Source: JANMAT01 sp031359995
Lineage (GTDB): Bacteria; Actinomycetota; Acidimicrobiia; Acidimicrobiales; Ilumatobacteraceae
Assembly: GCA_031359995.1 (NCBI GenBank)
Contig: JANMAT010000106.1
Location: 1 to 28,234 of the forward strand
Reading direction: 5' to 3'
DNA length: 28,234 nt
The translations under genes were made by a program, and so were the position numbers. Of this stretch, positions 20,937 to 26,979 are shown piece after piece. Each line of letters starts with the position of its first letter. The stretch's first letter is position 1. The notes beneath the pieces are model-generated. The model was not told the DNA's origin. It saw nothing but the letters and a program-made list of their open reading frames with translations, and searched no databases.

Positions 20937-21974
20937 TCAGCCTTTCGCGGCGGCGATGCGGCGGAGCGCCTCGTCGACCTCGTGGTCGGTGGTCTGGAAG
21001 CTGGTGACGAAGCGGGCCAGGCCCGTTCCCATCCCGTAGAAAGCAACGCCGGCGTCGGCCACGCGGGCCTGCACCGCGTCGTCGAGCCGCACGAAGGCCA
21101 TGTTGGCCGCCGCCGGGTCGACGAGGTCGAAGCCGAGCCGGCCGAGGCCCTCGGCCAGGCGGGCCATGGCGGCGTTGGCCCGTCCGGCGAGCCGGAGCCA
21201 GAGTCCGTCGGCCAGGTAGGCGTCGAGCTGCACCGACTGGAACCGCATCTTCGACGCGACGTGCCCGGCCCGCTTGAGCCGGTACGTGAGCTGCTCGGAC
21301 GCGGCGGGGTCGAAGCTGACGATGGCGTCGGTGCTGAGGGCCCCGTTCTTGGTGGCGCCCAACGAGAGCACGTCGACCCCGGCGCGCCAGGTGAGCTCGG
21401 CCGGGGTGCCGCCCAGGGCGGCCACGGCGTTGGCGATGCGGGCGCCGTCGAGGTGGACCCGCAGACCGCGGGTGCGGGCCAGCCCGCTGAGCGCCGCGAT
21501 GTGAGCCGGTGGGTACAGGGTGCCGTAGTCGGTGGGGGAGGTGAGCGACAGCACCGCCGGCTGGGAGTGGTGGTTGTCGCCCCACCGCGTGGTGGCGAAG
21601 GCATGGGCCAACGCCTCGACGCTGACGAGGTGGCCCTCGCCGGGCAACCCTCGCATGACGGCGCCACCGCCGAACATGGAGGTGGCGCCGCACTCGCTGT
21701 TGAGGATGTGGGCGGTCTGGTGGCACAGGACCGATCCCCAGGGAGGGCAGAGGGCGGCCAGGCCCAATGCGTTGGCCGCGGTGCCGCTGACCACGGGGAA
21801 CACGGTCGCGTCGGGGTGCTCGAACACCTCGCGGACCCGGTCCTGGAGCCGCTCGGTCCACTCGTCGGCGCCGTAGGCCAGGGCCGAGCCGCTGTTGGCG
21901 GCGGCCACGGCGGCCAGGATCTCCGGCGCCACGCCGGCGGCGTTGTCGCTGCGCAGTTCGATGGGGGTGGGCAT
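20937..21974 (-). CDS. low-specificity L-threonine aldolase (345 aa)
   Basis: A fold-type I PLP enzyme that splits threonine or allo-threonine into glycine and acetaldehyde, and may accept other beta-hydroxy amino acids. The family order is clear: RSDNAAGVAPEILAA at the start, the PLP-phosphate segment SGTAANALGL, HILNSECGA, HLDGARIANA with the pyridine-binding Asp176, and SLGATKNGAL with the Schiff-base Lys209. The length is normal. A TAGAAA box 7 bases before the ATG gives a near-consensus leaderless promoter. It is followed directly by a methyltransferase gene, and divergent from the TetR gene beyond the inverted repeat at 22043-22077. Confidence 0.9.
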   Translation of the reverse strand: MPTPIELRSDNAAGVAPEILAAVAAANSGSALAYGADEWTERLQDRVREVFEHPDATVFPVVSGTAANALGLAALCPPWGSVLCHQTAHILNSECGATSMFGGGAVMRGLPGEGHLVSVEALAHAFATTRWGDNHHSQPAVLSLTSPTDYGTLYPPAHIAALSGLARTRGLRVHLDGARIANAVAALGGTPAELTWRAGVDVLSLGATKNGALSTDAIVSFDPAASEQLTYRLKRAGHVASKMRFQSVQLDAYLADGLWLRLAGRANAAMARLAEGLGRLGFDLVDPAAANMAFVRLDDAVQARVADAGVAFYGMGTGLARFVTSFQTTDHEVDEALRRIAAAKG

Positions 21975-22042
21975 CGGGACGTTTCTAGCTGTTCCGGACC
22001 GCGAGAGGGTCCCCAGAAGAATTCTTGCCGGATGGCGTCATA

Positions 22043-22077
22043 AGGTACCGGGGTGGTTCGTCTACTCCCCGGTACCT
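22043..22077. promoter_or_regulatory. perfect 11-bp inverted repeat before the TetR gene
   Basis: AGGTACCGGGG and CCCCGGTACCT face each other around 13 bases. Each arm itself holds the palindrome GGTACC. It lies 18 bases before the TetR ATG and 68 bases from the divergent threonine aldolase start. It may be the TetR operator, covering promoters of both genes, or an RNA hairpin in the TetR leader. Confidence 0.6.
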
Positions 22078-22095
22078 ACCCGGAGGAACGCCCGC

Positions 22096-22782
22096 ATGAT
22101 CACCACGGAACCCCAGACCTACACGCCGCGGGAGCAGCTGGTCACCCCGACCGGCCCGATCGCGACGATGGCCACGGATGGCCCGATCACCGATGGCCGC
22201 CACGCCCGCCGGCACCGGGCCACAGAGGCCGTGGTGACGGCCACCATCGACCTGTTCGCCGAAGGTGAGCTGTACCCGACCGCCCAACAGATCGCCGCCC
22301 GCGCCGGCGTGTCGCTGCGCTCGCTGTTCCGCTACGCCGACTCGCTGGAGCGTCTGTCCGGCGTGGCCCTGGGCGCATGGGATCAGCAGTTCCCCGCCCT
22401 GCGCCTGACCCCGCGTGACCTGGCGGCGCCGCTGGCCGATCGGGCCCGCCGGCTGGCCTCGCACCAGACGGCGTTCTGGGTGATGACCGCCCAGTACCGG
22501 TGGGCCGTGAGCACGCTGCGCGTCCGCATGCCCGACGCCGGCAGGGTGGTCGACGGCTGGTCGACGCTGACCCGCTCGAACGTCGAGGAGCACCTCGCCC
22601 CCGAGCTGGCCACCTTCGACGACGACGAGCGCCGCTTGCGCCTCGGCGCCGCGGAGGTCGCCGTGCAGGCGGCCACGACCGACCACCTGTACGGCCCGCT
22701 CGGCCTGGAGCAGCCCGACCTCGCCACCACCGTGGGTCTGCTCGTGGAGGGGGCGCTCCGGCTGCCCCCGCGTCGCGGCTGA
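22096..22782 (+). CDS. TetR-family transcriptional regulator (228 aa)
   Basis: The DNA-binding domain sits at about 38-85, with the helix-turn-helix at 60-80 (TAQQIAARAGVSLRSLFRYADS); the helix entry TEAVVTATIDLFAEGELYPT precedes it. The remaining helices form the ligand and dimer part and match no known subfamily. The first 35 residues are an unusual extension before the HTH. ATG at 22096 has GGAGG 9 bases upstream. A perfect inverted repeat just before the gene is a likely operator. Candidate targets are the divergent threonine aldolase/methyltransferase pair, itself, and perhaps the acyl-CoA dehydrogenase downstream; this is inference from position. Confidence 0.82.
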   Translation: MITTEPQTYTPREQLVTPTGPIATMATDGPITDGRHARRHRATEAVVTATIDLFAEGELYPTAQQIAARAGVSLRSLFRYADSLERLSGVALGAWDQQFPALRLTPRDLAAPLADRARRLASHQTAFWVMTAQYRWAVSTLRVRMPDAGRVVDGWSTLTRSNVEEHLAPELATFDDDERRLRLGAAEVAVQAATTDHLYGPLGLEQPDLATTVGLLVEGALRLPPRRG

Positions 22783-22835
22783 CGGCTGCCGGTGGCGTGA
22801 CGCGGGGCGTCGGAGGTCGAGGGAGCCGCGACCGC

Positions 22836-22841
22836 TACGGT
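22836..22841 (+). promoter_or_regulatory. -10 box TACGGT of the acyl-CoA dehydrogenase gene
   Basis: TACGGT fits TANNNT and lies 33 bases before the ATG at 22875, leaving a leader of about 26 bases with AAGGGGAG before the start. This gene uses the leadered, ribosome-binding-site layout. Confidence 0.5.
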
Positions 22842-22874
22842 GCGGGCCGGGGGCACTGAGCGAAGGGGAGTGGC

Positions 22875-24125
22875 ATGGATCCTCGGTATTCGGCAGAGGC
22901 GGAGGCGTACCGCGAGAGGATCCAGGCGTTCCTGGGCGAGCACCTGGCGGCGGGCTGGCACGGCGTCGGCGCCCTGCCGGAGGAGCAGCGCCACGGGTGG
23001 ACCGAGCAGTGGCGCAAGCTGCTCGTCGTCAACGGCCTGATCGCGCCGGCCTGGCCCAAGGAGTACGGGGGCGGCGGCCTGTCGGCCATCGAGCGCGTCG
23101 TGCTGCACGAGGAGTTCGCCAAGGCGGCGGTGCCCACGGGCGGACCCAACGACGGCTTCGGCATGGGCATGATCGGCCCGACGATCATGGTGATGGGCAC
23201 CGAGGAGCAGAAGCGCCACTACCTGCCCCGCATCCTCTCGGGCGAGGACCGCTGGTGCCAGGGCTACTCGGAGCCGAACTCGGGCTCCGACCTGGCGTCG
23301 TTGGCGACGAAGGCCGAGCTCGACGGTGACGAGTGGCTCATCAACGGCCAGAAGATCTGGACGTCGGAGGGCCACACCGCCAACTGGATCTTCGTGCTGT
23401 GCCGCACCGATGCCACCGCGCCCAAGCACCGGGGCATCTCGTTCCTGGTGGCGCCGCTCGACCAGCCCGGCATCGAGGTGCGGCCGATCATCAACATCAC
23501 GCGCAGCCACGACTTCAACGAGGTGTTCTTCGCCGACGCCCGCACGCCGCGTGACTGCGTGATCGGTGGCGTGAACGACGGCTGGCGCGTGGCCAACCAG
23601 CTGCTGGCCTTCGAGCGGGGCGACGACGCCACGCTCGTGTCCTACCGCATGCGCGCCGTGGCCGACGGGTTGCTCACCCTGGCCTGCCGGCGCGGCCTCG
23701 ACCAGGACCCGGTGATCCGCCAGAAGCTGGCGTGGGTGCATTCGAAGGTGGAGATCCTGCGCTTCTTCGGCCTGCGTACGCTCACGCAGGTGCTGAAGAA
23801 CGACGTGCTCGGTCCCGAGTCGTCGATCAACAAGATCCTGTGGAGCGAGCTGTTCCAGAAGATGACCGAGCTGTCGCTCGACCTGCTCGGCGCCGAGGGC
23901 ATGGTGATCGAGGGGCCCGGCCCGCTGGCCACGATCTCGCCCCAGGCCGCCGGTGACCCCGACAGCTCGAACCGTTGGATCACCCACTTCCTGGGCGCCC
24001 GGCCGGCGTCGATCTACTCGGGTTCCAACCAGATCCAGCGCAACATCCTGGGCGAGCGCATGCTCGGCCTGCCCAAGGAGCCCCGCTCCGACGAAGGCCC
24101 CTGGAACCAGACCCGTCGCTCGTAG
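22875..24125 (+). CDS. acyl-CoA dehydrogenase (416 aa)
   Basis: FAD-dependent enzyme that makes the alpha-beta double bond of an acyl-CoA. The three-domain build is complete: an N-terminal helical domain with APAWPKEYGGGGLS, the flavin-binding signature WCQGYSEPNSGSDLASL and INGQKIWTSEGHTANWIF in the beta domain, and the C-terminal helices with the signature ASIYSGSNQIQRNILGERMLGLPK. The ATG has AAGGGGAG 5 bases before it. The usual catalytic Glu near IQRNI cannot be placed with certainty. The opening resembles actinobacterial FadE-type enzymes that act on steroid side chains or branched acids, but the substrate is open. The neighbouring GGDEF remnant ends 32 bases later on the other strand. 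Confidence 0.92.
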   Translation: MDPRYSAEAEAYRERIQAFLGEHLAAGWHGVGALPEEQRHGWTEQWRKLLVVNGLIAPAWPKEYGGGGLSAIERVVLHEEFAKAAVPTGGPNDGFGMGMIGPTIMVMGTEEQKRHYLPRILSGEDRWCQGYSEPNSGSDLASLATKAELDGDEWLINGQKIWTSEGHTANWIFVLCRTDATAPKHRGISFLVAPLDQPGIEVRPIINITRSHDFNEVFFADARTPRDCVIGGVNDGWRVANQLLAFERGDDATLVSYRMRAVADGLLTLACRRGLDQDPVIRQKLAWVHSKVEILRFFGLRTLTQVLKNDVLGPESSINKILWSELFQKMTELSLDLLGAEGMVIEGPGPLATISPQAAGDPDSSNRWITHFLGARPASIYSGSNQIQRNILGERMLGLPKEPRSDEGPWNQTRRS

Positions 24126-24157
24126 TCGCGCGCCGCGCCGGGTTGTCGCGCCCGGGT

Positions 24158-24618
24158 TCAGCGGGCGACGCGGCGGTGCTGCTTGTCGGCCACGAGCCGG
24201 ATGTCGGCGTGGCGCACGGCGTCGCTGACCGACGCTTCGGGCGGGCGGCCGGCCACACCGAACGAGGCCGACACCGGGGCGCCGCAGGCGATGGCGCGGT
24301 CGGGGAGCGCGGACCGCGCACCGCGAGGGCCAGGTCGTCGAGGGCCCGCCCGGGCCCGACGCGGAGGATGCCGAACTCGTCGCCGCCGATGCGGGCCACC
24401 ACGGCGCCGGCGGGAGCGGCCTCGCGCCGCACCGCGGCGAACGCCTGCAGGAGGTCGTCGCCGGCGTCGTGACCGAAGGTGTCGTTCACGCGCGTGAGAT
24501 GGTCGACATCGGCCATGAGGACCTCGACGGTGAGGTGCTCGGCCCGGTTGCGATCCCGGTCGCTGGCGCGCACCGCGCACACGGCGGCGAAGGCGAGGAA
24601 GCCGCCGCCGAAGCCCAT
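24158..24618 (-). pseudogene. frameshifted GGDEF-domain gene remnant
   Basis: One frame encodes a hydrophobic segment (MGFGGGFLAFAAVCAVRA), then VLMADVDHLTRVNDTFGHDAGD and RIGGDEFGILRV, the core of a diguanylate cyclase. After DDLALAVRG, near 24310-24330, sense moves to another frame: ALPDRAIACGAPVSASFGVA, then DAVRHADIRLVADKQ, the normal end of a GGDEF domain, with a stop at 24158. The first part of the domain, with its LTGLxNR motif, is also missing. The active-site loop GGDEF itself is intact, but the frameshift would prevent a full domain. The upstream limit is uncertain, because sense continues weakly to the end of the secreted-protein remnant. Confidence 0.65.
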
Positions 24619-24692
24619 GGCGGTGGCGTGATCGAGGGGCCGCGTCTGGGGCCGGCGTCGGCGGCGGATCTCGATGATCTCGCCGACGTCGG

Positions 24693-25174
24693 TCAGGGCG
24701 GTGCGGGCTGGAGCGTCCGCCACGGGTCGACCATGACGTCGTCGGTGAGCCACGTCGCGGCGGCGCCGCGCGAGCTGAGGGTGATGGTGACGTTCTGGCG
24801 CCCGGCCGCGTCACGGATGTCGGGGAGCACGAAGCGATCGCTCGGTGCCCAGCCGTAGGACGAACCCGTCGATGTCGGCGTCCATCGTTGCCACGTTGAC
24901 GCCGACGGTCACGTGCACCGCCACGTGCAGCACGGCGCCGCGCACGCCCGGCCGCCGCACGAAGGACCGCATCGAGTCTTCCTTGGCGGCCACGCGCCAC
25001 GGCTCGTTGCCGAGAAGGCCGAGAGCGCCGGACGTCATGGTCCAGTTGTTGGTCAGACCGGGCTCGAAGCCGCCGCCGGGGACGCGGAAGTACTCGTTGG
25101 TGTCACCCCACGCCGCCGACGATCGTCGCCACCGCGACGCTCAGTGCCAGGATTCCTCGTGCTGCCCGCCGCAT
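24693..25174 (-). pseudogene. frameshifted gene for a secreted GGGFE-type actinobacterial protein
   Basis: ATG at 25174 starts a signal peptide (MRRAARGILALSVAVATIVGG) that hits a stop in frame. One base over, the sense goes on as WGDTNEYFRVPGGGFEPG and LTNNWTMTSGALGLLGNEPW, then SMRSFVRRPGVRGAVLHVAV. Near 24860 a second shift moves to SSYGWAPSDRFVLPDIRDAA and the typical end TWLTDDVMVDPW before the stop at 24693. The repaired protein has about 160 residues. It belongs to a group of secreted actinobacterial proteins of unknown function. Each shift equals one extra or two missing bases, unlike the pattern in the 9100-9426 gene. The leader at 25175-25284 belongs to this gene. Confidence 0.65.
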
Positions 25175-25284
25175 GTACTTCTCTCGCCTCCGCTCACCTC
25201 GACCGGATGGTCCCGGCCAAGGCGCGGCACTGTCCGCACCAGGTTCACATGCCTCGGTAACGTCCGCTTCACGTCGCTTCGTCT
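25175..25284 (-). promoter_or_regulatory. foldable leader before the secreted-protein gene
   Basis: Read as RNA on the minus strand, GGUGCGG (25240-25234) pairs with CCGCGCC (25227-25221) around ACAGUG. CCGG (25216-25213) pairs with CCGG (25206-25203) around GACCAU. As an alternative, CCGAGGC (25257-25251) can pair with GCCUUGG (25223-25217), which excludes the long form of the first hairpin. A GGAGG lies before the ATG. It matches no riboswitch class I recognise. Confidence 0.4.
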
Positions 25285-25725
25285 CTAAGGGATGTCTCGA
25301 CGGTGGAACGTCATCTCATGTGCTTCGCGGTCCTCGTCGAGACCGAACGAGATCACGCGTCGCGGGTGCAGCCTGAGCAGGGGGCGCCCCTCGATCTCGA
25401 TGGCTTCGGCGTCGGCACGGATCTCGAGGCATCTCACGCGCCACGGCTCGATCGAGACGATGTCGTCGACGACGAACGCGGCTCGTCCGTTGTCGGCCAC
25501 GTTGCGGTACTTCTGGCTGTTCGCGAGCCTGAAGCCGGAGATGTCGATCGTGCCGTCGGTGGTGTTGACCTCGAAGCCGACAGGGCTGTTCTGCAGGGTC
25601 CCGTTGGGTTGGGCGGTGGCGAGGCGCCCGAGTCGCTGAGTGGCCAGGTACGCCAGTTCGGTCTCGGTGAACACCGCCGGGCTGGGGGCGGCACGGTCGG
25701 GCGAGTGGTCGGTGGGGGAGCTCAT
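25285..25725 (-). CDS. PPOX-class (pyridoxamine oxidase-fold) F420/flavin-dependent protein (146 aa)
   Basis: The split-barrel fold is shown by FTETELAYLATQRLGRLATA, then the strand pair GTLQNSPVGFEVN, a cofactor-site region DISGFRLANSQKYRNVADN, RAAFVVDDI and RPLLRLHPRRVISFGLD. Close relatives in actinobacteria are called PPOX-class F420-dependent oxidoreductases; FMN or heme binding is possible in the wider fold. The ATG at 25725 overlaps the stop of the upstream gene as ATGA, so the two are coupled. The pair lies divergent from soxR behind a SoxR box, so it is probably induced by redox-cycling compounds, and it may reduce a quinone or similar molecule. That role is inference. Confidence 0.82.
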   Translation of the reverse strand: MSSPTDHSPDRAAPSPAVFTETELAYLATQRLGRLATAQPNGTLQNSPVGFEVNTTDGTIDISGFRLANSQKYRNVADNGRAAFVVDDIVSIEPWRVRCLEIRADAEAIEIEGRPLLRLHPRRVISFGLDEDREAHEMTFHRRDIP

Positions 25726-25982
25726 GGCGCCGGCGTCGGGTAGATGTCGAGTGTCCACCACTTCGACATGGGCAGCGTCATCACCGTTGCTTCCGCCGAC
25801 GCGTCGTCGTCCGCGAAGATCTCGATGAACACGGTCTGACGTGGGAGCGACACGTGGATCGAACCGATCCGACCCTCGCTCGCCAGTACCTGCACGTGCG
25901 CGCGTTCCTCCTGAACGACCGCCATCACCTCGCTCATGTCCGTGCCGGTGTTGAACGTGGCGATCACCATGTAGGTGTCCAA
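25722..25982 (-). CDS. muconolactone-isomerase-like small protein (86 aa)
   Basis: A compact alpha/beta protein of ferredoxin-like type: MVIATFNTGTDMSEVMAVV, EERAHVQVLASEGRIGSIHV, RQTVFIEIFADDDASAEATV and LPMSKWWTLDIYPTPAP. This pattern resembles muconolactone delta-isomerase and YciI-like dimeric proteins; the WW near the end is typical. TTG at 25982 is chosen as start because AAGGAG lies 9 bases before it; the ATG four codons later would be 21 bases from that site. The gene is first in a two-gene unit with the PPOX protein (ATGA overlap) and is controlled from the SoxR box. Whether it is an enzyme, perhaps on a quinone or lactone, or only a binding protein is unknown. Confidence 0.75.
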   Translation of the reverse strand: MDTYMVIATFNTGTDMSEVMAVVQEERAHVQVLASEGRIGSIHVSLPRQTVFIEIFADDDASAEATVMTLPMSKWWTLDIYPTPAP

Positions 25983-26015
25983 GATCTCGTGCTCCTTCGA
26001 TGTGGGTTGTTCGCC

Positions 26016-26046
26016 ATCCTCACACCTCAACTGTTCTTGAGGTCAA
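26016..26046 (-). promoter_or_regulatory. MerR-type promoter of the isomerase-like/PPOX operon
   Basis: On the minus strand, -35 TTGACC (26046-26041) and -10 GAGGAT (26021-26016) stand 19 bases apart, the long spacer that MerR-family activators correct by twisting DNA. The SoxR box fills the spacer. The -10 is weak, as expected for an activated promoter. Confidence 0.6.
26025..26042. promoter_or_regulatory. SoxR box
   Basis: The site is CCTCAA, six bases, TTGAGG. The arms are identical to those of the E. coli soxS SoxR box and the total length is the same 18 bases. It lies between soxR and the divergent two-gene operon, and sits just upstream of the soxR -10 box, so it can control both. Confidence 0.85.
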
Positions 26047-26050
26047 GTGA

Positions 26051-26056
26051 TAGTTT
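26051..26056 (+). promoter_or_regulatory. -10 box TAGTTT of soxR
   Basis: TAGTTT ends 7 bases before the GTG at 26064, so soxR mRNA is probably leaderless. The SoxR box ends 8 bases upstream of it, over the -35 region, which fits self-repression. Confidence 0.5.
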
Positions 26057-26063
26057 CGACCTC

Positions 26064-26573
26064 GTGCCGCGTGGTCGAACATCGTTCAACGAACTCTCCG
26101 TCGGGCAGATCGCGCAACGCAGCGGGCTCGCCGTGTCGGCGCTGCACTTCTACGAAGCGAATGGCTTGATCACCAGCACCCGGAACTCGGGCAACCAGCG
26201 TCGATACACCCGCGAGACGTTGCGCCGGGTGGCGTTCATCCGCGCGTCCCAGCGGGTGGGGATTCCATTGGCAGACATCCGCGACGCGCTCGACGGGCTG
26301 CCCGATCAGCGCACACCGACGCCGGAGGACTGGCAGCATCTCTCGAACACCTGGAGCGACCGACTCGACGAACGCATCGAACAGCTGATCCGGCTGCGCG
26401 AAGATCTCACGAAGTGCATCGGCTGCGGGTGCCTGTCCTTTGCCACGTGCCGCCTCGCCAACCCCTATGACGTCATGTCCGAGGAGGGCCCGGGTGCTCG
26501 CCGCCTCATGCCGGGATCGGCACGACCGGAAAGCCCGGCGACGGCGCGAGATCGTTCGGGCCGTCACCGATGA
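26064..26573 (+). CDS. soxR: redox-sensitive MerR-family activator SoxR (169 aa)
   Basis: The winged helix-turn-helix opens with LSVGQIAQRSGLAVSALHFY and RRYTRETLRRVAFIRASQRVGIPL. A dimer helix follows, then the [2Fe-2S] motif CIGCGCLSFATC with Cys118, Cys121, Cys123 and Cys129, the exact CX2CXCX5C pattern of SoxR. The cluster is oxidised by redox-cycling compounds and nitric oxide, and the protein then activates its promoter. The GTG at 26064 gives a short head and follows a leaderless box; a longer reading from 25854 would run through the SoxR box and the divergent gene. Homology ends near residue 147 (EEGPGARRL); the last 22 residues extend past the usual SoxR end into the integrase remnant. 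Confidence 0.92.
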   Translation: MPRGRTSFNELSVGQIAQRSGLAVSALHFYEANGLITSTRNSGNQRRYTRETLRRVAFIRASQRVGIPLADIRDALDGLPDQRTPTPEDWQHLSNTWSDRLDERIEQLIRLREDLTKCIGCGCLSFATCRLANPYDVMSEEGPGARRLMPGSARPESPATARDRSGRHR

Positions 26574-26979
26574 GTGCGACGAGCGTGGCTTCGTCGACCG
26601 GGCCGCACCGCCACGGGAAGACGCCGACGTTGATCACGTCGACCCTGCCCACCGTGAGGCCGGCAGCTTCGGACTGGTGCAAGCCGAGTCCGGCGCCGAT
26701 CACGATGGCCGCCTTGAACGGCTCACTCGTCGCGGCGAGCAGCGCGTCGACCTGATCTATCGACATCGGAAAAGGTCGGCGGCGCATCGACCCGCGGCAC
26801 CCGCACGTCGTCGCACGGGTTGCCTCCACCGAGCAGACCGCCGTCGAGCGCCATGTTGAACACGCCGGAGACATGCTGCATCACGACCGCACCGTGTTCG
26901 GCGCGAGCGGCAGCCCGCTCATGATCGCCGTGTCCTTGCCAATCAGCGTGAGCTCCGGCCGGCCTTTGGGGGACCTCAT
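26506..26979 (-). pseudogene. decayed, truncated tyrosine integrase
   Basis: Three frames carry successive parts of a phage-type tyrosine recombinase. First comes the arm/core-binding segment: KGRPELTLIGKDTAIMSGLP then LAPNTVR. The second frame has QHVSGVFNMALDGGLLG and NPCDDVRVPRVDAPPTF. The third has PMSIDQVDALLAATSEPFKA then GAGLGLHQSEAAGLTVGRVD, the start of the catalytic domain. The first catalytic Arg (GLRQxE in relatives) is His here. The rest of the catalytic domain, with its second Arg, His and Tyr, is missing; the last 40 codons are unrecognised. Its end overlaps the extended end of soxR. It is a relic of a past integration event. Confidence 0.75.

Noticed and set aside
20247..22043. 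Open frame of 598 codons antisense to the methyltransferase and threonine aldolase genes
   Set aside because: It mirrors conserved enzymes on the other strand and has no recognisable domain.
25196..25257. Known riboswitch in the leader of the secreted-protein gene
   Set aside because: The conserved cores of c-di-GMP-I, c-di-AMP, cobalamin and glycine classes are absent; it is kept only as an unassigned foldable leader.
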